Below, piece after piece: positions 1 to 10,472 of a stretch of DNA of 64,000 bases. Below the pieces are notes generated by a model that had not been told where the DNA came from, did not search any database, and saw only the letters and a program-made list of their open reading frames with translations. A program made the translations under genes and the position numbers. Source of the stretch: Streptomyces cyaneus (lineage in GTDB: Bacteria > Actinomycetota > Actinomycetes > Streptomycetales > Streptomycetaceae); contig NZ_RQJW01000003.1 in assembly GCF_004028635.1 (NCBI RefSeq), positions 248,001 to 312,000 on the forward strand, read 5' to 3'. Each line of letters starts with the position of its first letter. Position 1 is the stretch's first letter.

Positions 1-1
1 C

Positions 2-634
2 GTCCGGTTCAAGGGGCGCGGCGAATCCCTCGAGGACCTCTACCAGGTCGCCGCCCTGGGACTGGTGAAGGCCGTCGACCACTACGACCCGGCACGCGGC
101 CACGCCTTCGAGGCCTACGCGGTGCCCACCATCACCGGCGAGATCAAGCGGCACTTCCGCGACCACATGTGGACGCTGCACGTGCCGCGCCGGGTCCAGG
201 ACCTGCGGAACCGGGTGCGGAGCTCGGCGAAGGAGCTGTCGCAGCAGACACCCGGCCGCGCGCCCACCGTTGCCGAGATCGCCGAGCACGCGCATCTGAG
301 CGAGAGCGAGGTCCGCAGCGGGATGGAGGCCCTGGAGTGCTTCTCCGCGCTGTCGCTGGAGGCGGAGATGCCCGGCACGGACGGTTACGCGCTGGGCGAC
401 GCGCTCGGCGGTCCGGATCCGGCGTACGACGTGGTCGTGGACCGGGTGACCGTCAAGCCGTGCCTGCAGCGGCTGCCGGAGCGTGAGCGGACCATCCTCT
501 ACCTGCGCTTCTTCGGCGGGATGACCCAGAGCCGGATCGCGCAGCAGCTCGGCATCTCGCAGATGCACGTCTCCCGGCTGCTCAGCGGCTGCTTCGCCCA
601 CCTGCGCGACGAAATGCTCGCGGAGGCCCGGTGA
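2..634 (+). CDS. SigB/SigF-family RNA polymerase sigma factor, 5' truncated by the window edge
   Basis: Alternative sigma factor of the group 3 (SigB/SigF/SigG) type, which directs RNA polymerase to stress or developmental promoters. The frame is open to the left edge, so the start lies outside; 210 residues are visible. Region 2 is seen in LEDLYQVAALGLVKAVDHYD and in the DNA-contacting TITGEIKRHFRD. Region 3 follows, and region 4 carries the helix-turn-helix MTQSRIAQQLGISQMHVSRL. In Streptomyces such factors are usually held by an anti-sigma kinase of the HATPase type. None is adjacent on the visible side, although a degenerate HATPase protein lies about 3.5 kb downstream. Which paralogue this is cannot be told from the fragment. 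The family call is secure. Confidence 0.93.
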   Translation, partial: VRFKGRGESLEDLYQVAALGLVKAVDHYDPARGHAFEAYAVPTITGEIKRHFRDHMWTLHVPRRVQDLRNRVRSSAKELSQQTPGRAPTVAEIAEHAHLSESEVRSGMEALECFSALSLEAEMPGTDGYALGDALGGPDPAYDVVVDRVTVKPCLQRLPERERTILYLRFFGGMTQSRIAQQLGISQMHVSRLLSGCFAHLRDEMLAEAR

Positions 635-663
635 ACCCGAACCGATGAGCCCGAAGGGGTGAC

Positions 664-996
664 TCACTCCTGGGCCGACCCCGGAATCTGCGTCGGGCCG
701 TAACGCTCCAGGGCCTCTTCGAGCTCGGCGCTGATTTCGGGCGGCATCTCCCCGTTCCGGCCCCAGCGGAGGATCAGCTCCGCGACCTGCCGGAGCTTGA
801 TGTTCGTGTGCTGGGACACTTCCTTCAGCACGGCCCACCCCTGGTCCGGCGACACACGGCCCAGTGCGACGACCATGCCGATCGCCTGGTCCACGACGGC
901 GTGCGAGACGACCGCCTCCTTGAGCTGGTCGACTTCCTCTTGCAGCTCGAGGATCCGGTCGGTCTCGTCCGCGGGCTCGTGCGGTAGCGGTGCCAC
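664..996 (-). CDS. ANTAR domain-containing regulator
   Basis: Small (110 aa) protein made almost wholly of an ANTAR domain, the RNA-binding three-helix module that binds paired hairpins and antiterminates transcription. A short acidic N-terminus leads into a coiled-coil-like helix (ILELQEEVDQLKEAVVSHAV), then the ANTAR core with DQAIGMVVALGRVSPDQGW and LRQVAELILRW. The GTG start at 996 is chosen because a GGAGAGGATGGAGG purine stretch lies just upstream; the frame stays open for 94 more codons, but with arginine- and proline-rich, non-domain sequence. No GAF or PAS sensor domain is attached, unlike many Streptomyces relatives, so it may be driven by a partner or by expression alone. It converges on the sigma factor gene with a 29-bp gap. 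Confidence 0.88.
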   Translation of the reverse strand: MAPLPHEPADETDRILELQEEVDQLKEAVVSHAVVDQAIGMVVALGRVSPDQGWAVLKEVSQHTNIKLRQVAELILRWGRNGEMPPEISAELEEALERYGPTQIPGSAQE

Positions 997-1164
997 GCCT
1001 CCATCCTCTCCGTTTCGCCGGTCGTGTGCCAGTGAAGCGGAGGGGCGGCCTCGGCTGTTTCGGTGCCACGCCGGGGGTAACTCGACAGGCCCCGGAGCGG
1101 ATCCGGCTGGACACTGGGAGGAGACCGGTGGCCGCCGGTCGCGCGAGACCAGGACGCGACTGCC

Positions 1165-1968
1165 ATGAACGACGATGCGAGAAATCCCAGGAGCACGACC
1201 GATGTCGTGTCCACACACTCCGTGTACGGGGCACCCTGCTGGGTGAGCCTGACCAGCCGCGATCTCGAGGCGACCCACGAGTTCTACTCGGCCGTGCTGG
1301 GCTGGCGCTGGCGGCCCGCCAAGCTGGGCGACCGCTTCTGGGTCGCGCTGGCGGACGGCATCCCGGTGGCCGGGGTCGCGGCGGTCGCCACGATGTGGCA
1401 GATGGCCGTGGCCTGGACGCCTTATTTCGCCGTGCCGAGCGCGGACGAGGCCGTGGGACGCGTGCAGGAGCGCGGCGGCACATCGGCCGTCGGACCGCTC
1501 TCGCTACCGCCCGGGCGTGCGGCGCTGCTGGCCGACCGGGACGGTGCGACCTTCGGTGTCTGGGAGGGGGAACTCCACTCCAGCTGGGAGACCTGGCGGC
1601 GCGCGGCGCCCACCTTCATCCGCCTGCACACCCGCGACGCCTTCGACGCCGCGATGTTCTACGGCGAGGTACTCGACTGGGCGACGGAGCGGCCCGGTTG
1701 CTGTGAGGTGCGCTACGAGGGAGGGGAGGTCGTGCTGCGCAGCGGCGGTGATGTCGTGGCGCGGATCGTGTCGGGTGCGTTGGAGGCTGCGCCGGATCCG
1801 ACGATTCGGCCGCACTGGCAGGTGCACTTCGCCGTGGGTGACGTGGCGGGGTGTGCGCGGGCGGCTGAGCTGCATGGGGGCAGTGTGTTGTCGAAGGGGA
1901 GCGAGGAGGCTGTGCTGCGGGATCCTGATGGGGCGCAGTTCACGGTGACTTCACGCCATCAGCGGTGA
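1165..1968 (+). CDS. VOC (glyoxalase/bleomycin resistance fold) protein with two domains
   Basis: Protein of 267 aa with two tandem vicinal-oxygen-chelate modules of the beta-alpha-beta-beta-beta type. The first begins at about residue 25 (CWVSLTSRDLEATHEFYSAV, LGWRW) and ends with the typical LLADRDGATFGVWE. The second runs from about residue 145 (FIRLHTRDAFDAAMFYGEVL) to VLRDPDGAQFTV. Such two-domain Streptomyces proteins are annotated as glyoxalases or hydroxylases, but their substrates are rarely known and none can be assigned here. The start overlaps the upstream region of the divergent ANTAR gene, leaving 168 bp between the two starts for both promoters. An intergenic repeat follows immediately after the stop. 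Confidence 0.85.
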   Translation: MNDDARNPRSTTDVVSTHSVYGAPCWVSLTSRDLEATHEFYSAVLGWRWRPAKLGDRFWVALADGIPVAGVAAVATMWQMAVAWTPYFAVPSADEAVGRVQERGGTSAVGPLSLPPGRAALLADRDGATFGVWEGELHSSWETWRRAAPTFIRLHTRDAFDAAMFYGEVLDWATERPGCCEVRYEGGEVVLRSGGDVVARIVSGALEAAPDPTIRPHWQVHFAVGDVAGCARAAELHGGSVLSKGSEEAVLRDPDGAQFTVTSRHQR

Positions 1969-1970
1969 AG

Positions 1971-2007
1971 GCGCGACCGGCTGGTCGCGCAGTCCCCCGC
2001 GCCCCCT

Positions 2008-2016
<9 letters not shown>
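1971..2016. repeat. Streptomyces intergenic repeat, copy 1 (CTGGTCGCGC type)
   Basis: Copy of a dispersed element with the core CTGGTCGCGCAG followed by CCGCGCCCCCTTCAGGGC. Positions 1971-1990 form a perfect 8-bp palindrome (GCGCGACC, 4-base loop, GGTCGCGC), so transcripts from either strand can fold. It lies between two converging genes. Its TTCAGGG end supplies the TGA stop of glgX on the minus strand. Two further copies lie at 24390-24449 and 43707-43736. Confidence 0.75.
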
Positions 2017-4148
<2,132 letters not shown>

Positions 4149-4152
<4 letters not shown>

Positions 4153-4661
4153 CGGGCCTCCTCCAGGACGACGTCCCGGGTGCCCGCCGCATCGGCGACG
4201 GCGGTGACGGGCACCTCACGGGGCACCTGAAGCGCCTCCCGCAGGTTGGGTGCGGGGGCCGTGGGCACGAGCGGGGCACGTTCGCCGGCGCGGGCGCGCT
4301 GCGAGAACCAGATGATCTTGCTGCCGGTCTCGGTGGCGCAGCATCCCCAGCCGTCGCTCATGGCGGCCAGGTGCTGCAGACAGGCGCGCAGTTCGTGGTC
4401 GGGGCGCAGGGCACGGTCGTTGTCGCCGATGGCGGTGATGAGGTGCTGGCCGTTCCACCACATCTCGATCGATGTGTTCTTGTCCTTGGCGTGCTCGTCG
4501 ATGGCCCGCAGCAGCATCTCCGTGCCGTGGCGGACGGGTTCGACAAGTGTCTCCAGGTCCCAGTACCTGAGGTGAGCGGCCAGAATTCGGCTGACCTGTC
4601 CCACCCGTTCGGGGCTGACTTCCACGTCGAGGTGGTAGTAGCAGGGCACTGCGGTCTTCAC
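4149..4661 (-). CDS. Degenerate HATPase-type (anti-sigma-like) regulatory protein
   Basis: Protein of 170 aa with the fold pattern of the Streptomyces HATPase_c_2 family (RsbW/SpoIIAB relatives): RVGQVSRILAAHLRYWDLE, then a helix that should carry the N-box (EMLLRAIDEHAKDKN), then a strand-DND-R segment. The key Asn of the N-box is missing (RAIDEHA), the usual DxGxG is reduced to GDNDRA, and the last motif reads GSKIIWFS. ATP binding is therefore doubtful, and the protein may act as a binding partner only. The GTG start at 4661 is chosen for the GAGGAGG seven bases upstream; a longer frame to 4826 lacks domain sequence. It is the first gene of a two-gene unit with glgX, which suggests a role in controlling glucan metabolism. 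That role is inference. Confidence 0.7.
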
Positions 4662-4958
4662 CGTCGTTACCTCCTCACCGCGAAAGCTCCCGCTCTCCTC
4701 GCCCCTGCGGGACGGGCCCCGAGCACGGAGCGTGAGCGCCGATCGCTTCTGAGTCACTCCAGGGTGGGGGTGGTACGCCATTCGTGCAACAGGAGGAAAC
4801 ACCTGGGGTGGTTGAAGCTCCAACAAGACGCTGAGTCGTCAACCGTGCACCATGTGTGAAGACCTCGATGCCCGTAACGGAACCCGTGTGTGCGCGCACG
4901 GGTGCCGCCCGACGGTCGGGAGACGCGCCATCGAGCAGCCCGGAAGGTGAACGGCGCC
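4662..4958. promoter_or_regulatory. Divergent intergenic region of the glg locus with a 7-bp inverted repeat
   Basis: About 300 bp without a supported gene, between the HATPase-like/glgX unit and the DUF5133/glgE unit. Promoters for both directions must lie here or nearby. I could not place a convincing -35/-10 pair. The one clear structure is ACCCGTG (4882-4888), 8-base loop, CACGGGT (4897-4903). It sits 55 bp before the DUF5133 start and could be an operator or a leader hairpin. Confidence 0.4.
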
Positions 4959-5258
4959 ATGCTGCTACCGGCCAAAGCCGAAGTCGCTCGGCAACTGCGG
5001 CGATATCGGGCCTGGGAACGCGCCATGCTCGCGGCCCCTGCCGACCACACGGTGCGCGCCACTTTCGAGGACGCCGGGTACACCCTGTGCGTGCTGATGG
5101 GAAAGCGCTGCGCGCGCGAGGCCGCGGACGCGGCGGAACGCTATCTGCGCATCACCCCGGCGGCCTACCTCCGGGAGCAGGACGAGCGGCCCCATCTGAC
5201 CGCCATCCGGCGGGGCCCACCGAGATCACGGCGGTGGCGTTTCCTTGCCGGGAGGTAG
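4959..5258 (+). CDS. DUF5133 family protein
   Basis: Small protein of 99 aa of the Streptomyces-restricted DUF5133 family. The recognisable start is MLLPAKAEVARQLRRYRAWE, followed by ATFEDAGYTLCVLMGKR and AREAADAAERYL. The family is all-helical by appearance, has no known activity, and is often found near stress or sporulation genes (from memory). The ATG at 4959 is preferred because AAGGTGA lies nine bases upstream and the family begins with this methionine. The C-terminus (RRGPPRSRRWRFLAGR) is basic and could bind nucleic acid or membrane; that is speculation. It is followed 71 bp later by glgE on the same strand and is probably cotranscribed with it. Confidence 0.75.
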   Translation: MLLPAKAEVARQLRRYRAWERAMLAAPADHTVRATFEDAGYTLCVLMGKRCAREAADAAERYLRITPAAYLREQDERPHLTAIRRGPPRSRRWRFLAGR

Positions 5259-5329
5259 TCACCTTCCGGCGCAGTTTCGACCCCCCGGCCGGGCCTGGTG
5301 CCCGGCCTCGAGCACGGCGGAGGTGAACC

Positions 5330-7342
5330 ATGGGCAGGACCAAGACGAAGACCGGAACCAGGACCAGGACCGGGACGATCGGCCGCATCCCGGTACGGGA
5401 CGTACAGCCGGCCGTGGAGTGCGGCAGGCATCCGGCGAAGGCGGTCGCGGGAGAGACCTTCGAGGTCACCGCCACCGTGTTCCGCGAGGGCCATGACGCC
5501 GTGGCCGCCAATGTCGTGCTGACCGATCCGGACGGCCGTCCCGGCCCGTGGACGCCGATGCACGAGCTGGCCCCGGGGAGCGACCGCTGGGGCGCCAAGG
5601 TGACGCCGTCCTCGGTGGGCCGCTGGACCTTCCAGGTGGAGGCCTGGAGCGATCCGGTGGCCACGTGGCGCCACACTGCCCGAATCAAGGTTCCGGCGGG
5701 CATCGATGTCGGACTCGTCCTGGAGGAGGGCGGCGAGCTGTACGAGCGTGCGGCGGCCGCGGTGCCCGATGACGCGGGGCGGGCGACCGTGCTGGCGGCC
5801 GCGGAGGCGTTGCGGGACGACTCGCTGCCGCCCGTGTCACGGCTGGAGGCGGCGTTCGCGGCGAACGTGGATGCGGTGTTGGGGCGGTATCCGTTGCGGG
5901 ATCTGGTCACGGCGTCGGATCCGCTGCCGCTGCTGGTGGAGCGCGAGCGGGCCCTGTACGGCTCCTGGTACGAGTTCTTCCCCCGCTCCGAAGGCACCCC
6001 CGAACACCCCCACGGCACGTTCCGCACCGCCGCCCGCCGGCTGCCGGCGATCGCCGCGATGGGCTTCGACGTGGTCTACCTCCCGCCCATCCACCCCATC
6101 GGCACCACCTTCCGCAAGGGCCCGAACAACACCCTGTCCGCCGGACCCGACGACGTCGGCGTGCCCTGGGCGATCGGCTCCCCCGAGGGCGGCCACGACG
6201 CGATCCACCCCGACCTGGGCACCCTCGAGGACTTCGACCACTTCGTGGCCCGGGCCGGCGAACTCGGCCTGGAGATCGCCCTCGACTTCGCCCTGCAGTG
6301 CTCCCCCGACCACCCCTGGGTGCACAAACACCCCGAGTGGTTCCACCACCGCCCCGACGGCACCATCGCCTACGCCGAGAACCCGCCGAAGAAGTACCAG
6401 GACATCTACCCCATCGCCTTCGACGCCGACCTGGACGGCCTGATCACCGAGACCCTGCGCGTGCTGCGGCACTGGATGGCCCACGGCGTGCGGATCTTCC
6501 GCGTGGACAACCCGCACACCAAACCGGTCGTGTTCTGGCAGCGGGTCATCGCCGACATCAACCGCACCGACCCGGACGTGATCTTCCTGGCGGAGGCGTT
6601 CACCCGCCCGGCGATGATGCACACCCTGGCCCAGATCGGCTTCCAGCAGTCCTACACCTACTTCACCTGGCGCAACACCAAGCAGGAACTCACCGAGTAC
6701 CTGACCGAACTGTCCGGCGAGGCGGCCACCTACATGCGGCCGAACTTCTTCGCCAACACCCCCGACATCCTGCACGAATTCCTCCAGCACGGCGGCCGCC
6801 CCGCCTTCGAACTCCGCGCCGTCCTCGCCGCCACCCTCTCCCCCACCTGGGGCATCTACAGCGGCTACGAACTGTGCGAGAACACCCCCCTGCGCAACGG
6901 CAGCGAGGAGTACCTCCACTCGGAGAAGTACCAGCTGCGCCCCCGCGACTGGGCCTCCGCCGAACGCGAAGGCCGCACCATCACCCCCCTGATCACCCAG
7001 CTCAACGCCATCCGAAGGAGCCACCCCGCCCTCCACCGGCTCAGGAACCTCCGCTTTCACCAGACCGACAACGACGCGCTCATCGCGTACAGCAAACGCA
7101 CGGGTCCGGACACCGTTCTGGTGGTCGCCAACCTTGATCCTCACCACACCCAGGAGGCCACGGTCTCGTTGGACATGCCGCACCTCGGCCTGGACTGGGA
7201 TGCCTCCCTGTCCGTGCACGACGAACTGACGGGTGAGACCTACCGCTGGGGCAGGACCAACTACGTACGTCTGGAGCCCGGCAGGGCCCCCGCGCACGTG
7301 CTCCACGTCCAGGCATCACCACCGCAGATCGGAGGGTCTTGA
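5330..7342 (+). CDS. glgE: GlgE alpha-1,4-glucan:maltose-1-phosphate maltosyltransferase (GH13_3)
   Basis: Transfers maltosyl units from alpha-maltose 1-phosphate to the non-reducing ends of alpha-1,4-glucan. Length (670 aa) and motifs match actinobacterial GlgE: N-terminal all-beta domain (GIGRIPV-like start, [17 protein letters not shown]), then the GH13 barrel with [28 protein letters not shown], and [10 protein letters not shown] holding the predicted nucleophile D393. [10 protein letters not shown] holds the predicted general acid E422. These correspond within one residue to D394 and E423 of S. coelicolor GlgE. GGAGGTGAACC precedes the ATG. The first 17 residues are an odd Lys/Arg/Thr-Gly repeat ([12 protein letters not shown]), encoded by imperfect 6-bp repeats. 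It is the first enzyme gene of glgE-treS-mak-glgB. Confidence 0.97.
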   Translation: MGRTKTKTGTRTRTGTIGRIPVRDVQPAVECGRHPAKAVAGETFEVTATVFREGHDAVAANVVLTDPDGRPGPWTPMHELAPGSDRWGAKVTPSSVGRWTFQVEAWSDPVATWRHTARIKVPAGIDVGLVLEEGGELYERAAAAVPDDAGRATVLAAAEALRDDSLPPVSRLEAAFAANVDAVLGRYPLRDLVTASDPLPLLVERERALYGSWYEFFPRSEGTPEHPHGTFRTAARRLPAIAAMGFDVVYLPPIHPIGTTFRKGPNNTLSAGPDDVGVPWAIGSPEGGHDAIHPDLGTLEDFDHFVARAGELGLEIALDFALQCSPDHPWVHKHPEWFHHRPDGTIAYAENPPKKYQDIYPIAFDADLDGLITETLRVLRHWMAHGVRIFRVDNPHTKPVVFWQRVIADINRTDPDVIFLAEAFTRPAMMHTLAQIGFQQSYTYFTWRNTKQELTEYLTELSGEAATYMRPNFFANTPDILHEFLQHGGRPAFELRAVLAATLSPTWGIYSGYELCENTPLRNGSEEYLHSEKYQLRPRDWASAEREGRTITPLITQLNAIRRSHPALHRLRNLRFHQTDNDALIAYSKRTGPDTVLVVANLDPHHTQEATVSLDMPHLGLDWDASLSVHDELTGETYRWGRTNYVRLEPGRAPAHVLHVQASPPQIGGS

Positions 7343-7347
7343 GCCTC

Positions 7348-9066
7348 ATGACCGTCAACGAGCCCGTGCTGGACACCTTCGAGGACACCCCTGCCAAGGA
7401 TCGTGACCCGGACTGGTTCAAGCGCGCCGTCTTCTACGAGGTCCTGGTCCGCTCCTTCCAGGACAGCAACGGCGACGGCGTCGGCGACCTCAAAGGCCTG
7501 ACCGCCAAACTCGACTACCTGCAATGGCTCGGCGTCGACTGCCTGTGGCTGCCACCCTTCTTTAAATCACCCCTGCGCGACGGCGGCTACGACGTCTCCG
7601 ACTACACGTCCGTGCTCCCCGAATTCGGTGACCTCGCCGACTTCGTCGAATTCGTCGACTCCGCCCACCAGCGCGGCATGCGGGTGATCATCGACTTCGT
7701 CATGAACCACACCAGCGACCAGCACCCGTGGTTCCAGGAATCGAGGAAAGACCCCGACGGCCCCTACGGCGACTACTACATGTGGGCCGACGACGACAAG
7801 CAGTACGCCGACGCCCGCATCATCTTCGTCGACACCGAACCCTCCAACTGGACGTACGACCCGGTCCGGGGGCAGTACTTCTTCCACCGCTTCTTCTCCC
7901 ACCAGCCGGACCTGAACTACGAGAACCCGGCCGTGCAGGAGGAAATCCTGGCCGCCCTCCGCTTCTGGCTGGACCTCGGCATCGACGGCTTCCGGCTCGA
8001 TGCCGTGCCCTATCTGTACGCGGAGGAGGGCACGAACTGCGAGAACCTTCCCGCCACCCACGAGTTCCTCAGGCGCGTCCGCCGCGAGATCGACGCGATG
8101 TACCCGGACACGGTGCTGCTGGCGGAAGCGAACCAGTGGCCGGAAGACGTCGTCGACTATTTCGGCGACTTCCCAAGCGGTGGCGACGAATGCCACATGG
8201 CCTTCCACTTCCCCGTCATGCCCCGCATCTTCATGGCCGTACGGCGGGAATCCCGCTACCCGGTCTCGGAAATCCTCGCCAAGACGCCGGCCATCCCCTC
8301 CGGCTGCCAGTGGGGCATCTTCCTGCGCAACCACGACGAGCTGACCCTCGAAATGGTCACCGACGAAGAGCGCGACTACATGTGGGCGGAATACGCCAAG
8401 GACCCCCGCATGCGCGCCAACATCGGCATCCGCAGGCGACTCGCCCCGCTCCTCGACAACGACCGTCATTCGATCGAGCTGTTCACCGCCCTGCTGCTCG
8501 CCCTGCCGGGCAGCCCGATCCTCTATTACGGCGACGAGATCGGCATGGGCGACAACATCTGGCTCGGCGACCGCGACGCCGTACGCACGCCCATGCAGTG
8601 GACCCCTGACCGCAACGCAGGCTTCTCCTCCTGCGACCCGGGGCGCCTCTGCCTCCCCACGATCATGGACCCGGTCTACGGCTACCAGGTGACGAACGTC
8701 GAGGCATCGATGGCCTCCCCGTCCTCTCTCCTGCACTGGACCCGCCGCATGATCGAGATCCGCAAGCAGAACCCGGCCTTCGGACTCGGCTCCTACACGG
8801 AACTCCAGTCCTCCAACCCGGCGGTGCTCGCCTTCCTGCGCGAATACGAGGACGACCTCGTGCTGTGCGTGAACAACTTCGCGCGGTTCGCGCAGCCCAC
8901 CGAGCTCGACCTGCGCGAGTTCAGCGGACGCCACCCGGTCGAACTGTTCGGCGGGGTCCGTTTCCCGGCGATCGGTGAGCTGCCGTATCTGCTGACCCTC
9001 GGGGGCCACGGCTTCTACTGGTTCCGGCTCTCCCGAGTCGCATCCCGCATCGGCAGACGACTTTGA
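7348..9066 (+). CDS. treS: TreS trehalose synthase (maltose/trehalose isomerase, GH13_16)
   Basis: Interconverts trehalose and maltose, feeding maltose to the maltokinase next door. The barrel shows [49 protein letters not shown] with predicted nucleophile D218, and LLAEANQW with predicted acid/base E260. HDELTLEM and [11 protein letters not shown] complete the GH13 set. ATG 7348 is chosen because the product then begins MTVNEPV, as in relatives; an in-frame TTG at 7339 overlaps the glgE stop and is only three bases from GGAGG. The product is 572 aa. It has no fused maltokinase domain, because the kinase is the separate downstream gene. Position and spacing (under 10 bp from glgE) argue for one operon. 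Confidence 0.96.
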   Translation: MTVNEPVLDTFEDTPAKDRDPDWFKRAVFYEVLVRSFQDSNGDGVGDLKGLTAKLDYLQWLGVDCLWLPPFFKSPLRDGGYDVSDYTSVLPEFGDLADFVEFVDSAHQRGMRVIIDFVMNHTSDQHPWFQESRKDPDGPYGDYYMWADDDKQYADARIIFVDTEPSNWTYDPVRGQYFFHRFFSHQPDLNYENPAVQEEILAALRFWLDLGIDGFRLDAVPYLYAEEGTNCENLPATHEFLRRVRREIDAMYPDTVLLAEANQWPEDVVDYFGDFPSGGDECHMAFHFPVMPRIFMAVRRESRYPVSEILAKTPAIPSGCQWGIFLRNHDELTLEMVTDEERDYMWAEYAKDPRMRANIGIRRRLAPLLDNDRHSIELFTALLLALPGSPILYYGDEIGMGDNIWLGDRDAVRTPMQWTPDRNAGFSSCDPGRLCLPTIMDPVYGYQVTNVEASMASPSSLLHWTRRMIEIRKQNPAFGLGSYTELQSSNPAVLAFLREYEDDLVLCVNNFARFAQPTELDLREFSGRHPVELFGGVRFPAIGELPYLLTLGGHGFYWFRLSRVASRIGRRL

Positions 9067-9107
9067 GCGTGAGCTTCGAGCGTGTGCCGAGGAAAGGACG
9101 GGTCACC

Positions 9108-10469
9108 ATGCAGAAGACCGCATCTCCCCGACCGAGCCGTACGGTCGACGCGAGCCCCATGGCCTCGCTCGCCGGGCTGCTGCGCGAATGGCTGCCACGG
9201 CAGCGCTGGTTCGCGGGCAAGGACCGGCCCGTCACGGACCTCGCGCTGCTGTCGATGACAGAGCTGTTCCCGGGCTGTCTGCATCTGCTGGTGCACGCCG
9301 GCCACTCGGCGGTGCCCGCACCGGGCGGCGCTCCCCCGGCCGGCGACTGCTACCAGCTGCTGCTCGGCGTACGGCAGCATCTGTCGCCGCGCCTGGGGAA
9401 GGCGCTCATCGGCATTGCCGAGGAGGGGCCGCTGGCCGGCCTGACGGTCTTCGACGCGCTTCAGGACCCCCGCTCGGCCCAGTTGCTCCTGGACCGGCTG
9501 CGGCACCCCGGCACGGCGGGGCCCCTGCGTTTCGAGGCGGACCCGTCCATGTCGCTGCCGGCCGGGCTCGTGCCCCGGCTGCTGGACGCCGAGCAGTCCA
9601 ACTCCTCGCTGGTGTACGGCGACGCGTACATCCTGAAGCTCTTCCGGCGCATCCAGCCGGGCGTCAACCCCGACCTGGAGCTGTCCGGCGCGCTGGCCGA
9701 ACAGGGCTGCCGTCGCGTACCGGCCCCGGTGGCCTGGTTCCGGACGACGCATCCCTGGGAGGCCACGCTCGGTGTGCTGCAGCCGTTCCTGCGGGACGCC
9801 TCCGACGGCTGGACGCTCGCGCTGGACGCGCTGGCCTCGGGCGGCGACTTCACGGCGGAGGCCCGTCAGCTGGGGCGGGCGACGGCGGAGGTGCATCTGG
9901 CGCTGGCCTCGGCCTTCCCCTCCCGGGCCCACGGCGAGAACGGGCGTACGGCGGCGGCGATGACCGAGCGCCTGGAGATCGCCGCGCACTTCGTCCCCGC
10001 GCTCCAGCCCTACGTCCCAGGACTGCGCACCGCCTTCGGCGCCCTCGCCAGCTGCGACCCCGGGCCGCCCGCCCAGCGCATCCACGGCGACCTGCACCTG
10101 GGACAGGTGCTGCGGGCCGGCCGGGAGTGGTTCGTCATCGACTTCGAGGGCGAACCGTCCCGCCCGCTCGCCGAACGGCGCGGCCTGCACTCGCCGGTGC
10201 GGGACATCGCCGGCATGCTGCGCTCCTTCGACTACGCCGCCCGGCAGCGCCGCCCGTGGCGTCCGGAGTGGGCGCGCCGCTGCCGGGAGGCCTACTGCGC
10301 GGGCTATGCCGCCCTCGCGGGCTGGGACCCGCGCAAGAAGCACGGCCTGCTGCGTGCGTATGAGACCGACCGCGCCGTGTACGAGGTGCTGTACGAGGCC
10401 CGGCATCGACCCGACTGGTTGCCCGTACCGATGGCGGCGATCGAACGCCTCGCCGTGAGAGGAGCCTGA
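9108..10469 (+). CDS. mak: Maltokinase (Mak/Pep2)
   Basis: Phosphorylates maltose to alpha-maltose 1-phosphate, the donor used by GlgE. The 453-aa product has the N-terminal cap typical of the family (LAGLLREWLPRQRWFAGKDR) and an aminoglycoside-phosphotransferase-like kinase core. SLVYGDAYILKLFRRIQPGVNPD includes the nucleotide-binding Lys. QRIHGDLHLGQVL is the catalytic loop and FVIDFEGEPSRPLAERR the metal-binding loop. ATG 9108 is preferred because GAGGAAAGGA lies upstream at a suitable distance; in-frame TTG 9063 and GTG 9069 would add 13-15 residues and overlap or abut treS. It lies between treS and glgB, as expected for the trehalose-to-glucan pathway. Confidence 0.95.
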   Translation: MQKTASPRPSRTVDASPMASLAGLLREWLPRQRWFAGKDRPVTDLALLSMTELFPGCLHLLVHAGHSAVPAPGGAPPAGDCYQLLLGVRQHLSPRLGKALIGIAEEGPLAGLTVFDALQDPRSAQLLLDRLRHPGTAGPLRFEADPSMSLPAGLVPRLLDAEQSNSSLVYGDAYILKLFRRIQPGVNPDLELSGALAEQGCRRVPAPVAWFRTTHPWEATLGVLQPFLRDASDGWTLALDALASGGDFTAEARQLGRATAEVHLALASAFPSRAHGENGRTAAAMTERLEIAAHFVPALQPYVPGLRTAFGALASCDPGPPAQRIHGDLHLGQVLRAGREWFVIDFEGEPSRPLAERRGLHSPVRDIAGMLRSFDYAARQRRPWRPEWARRCREAYCAGYAALAGWDPRKKHGLLRAYETDRAVYEVLYEARHRPDWLPVPMAAIERLAVRGA

Positions 10470-10472
10470 CCC

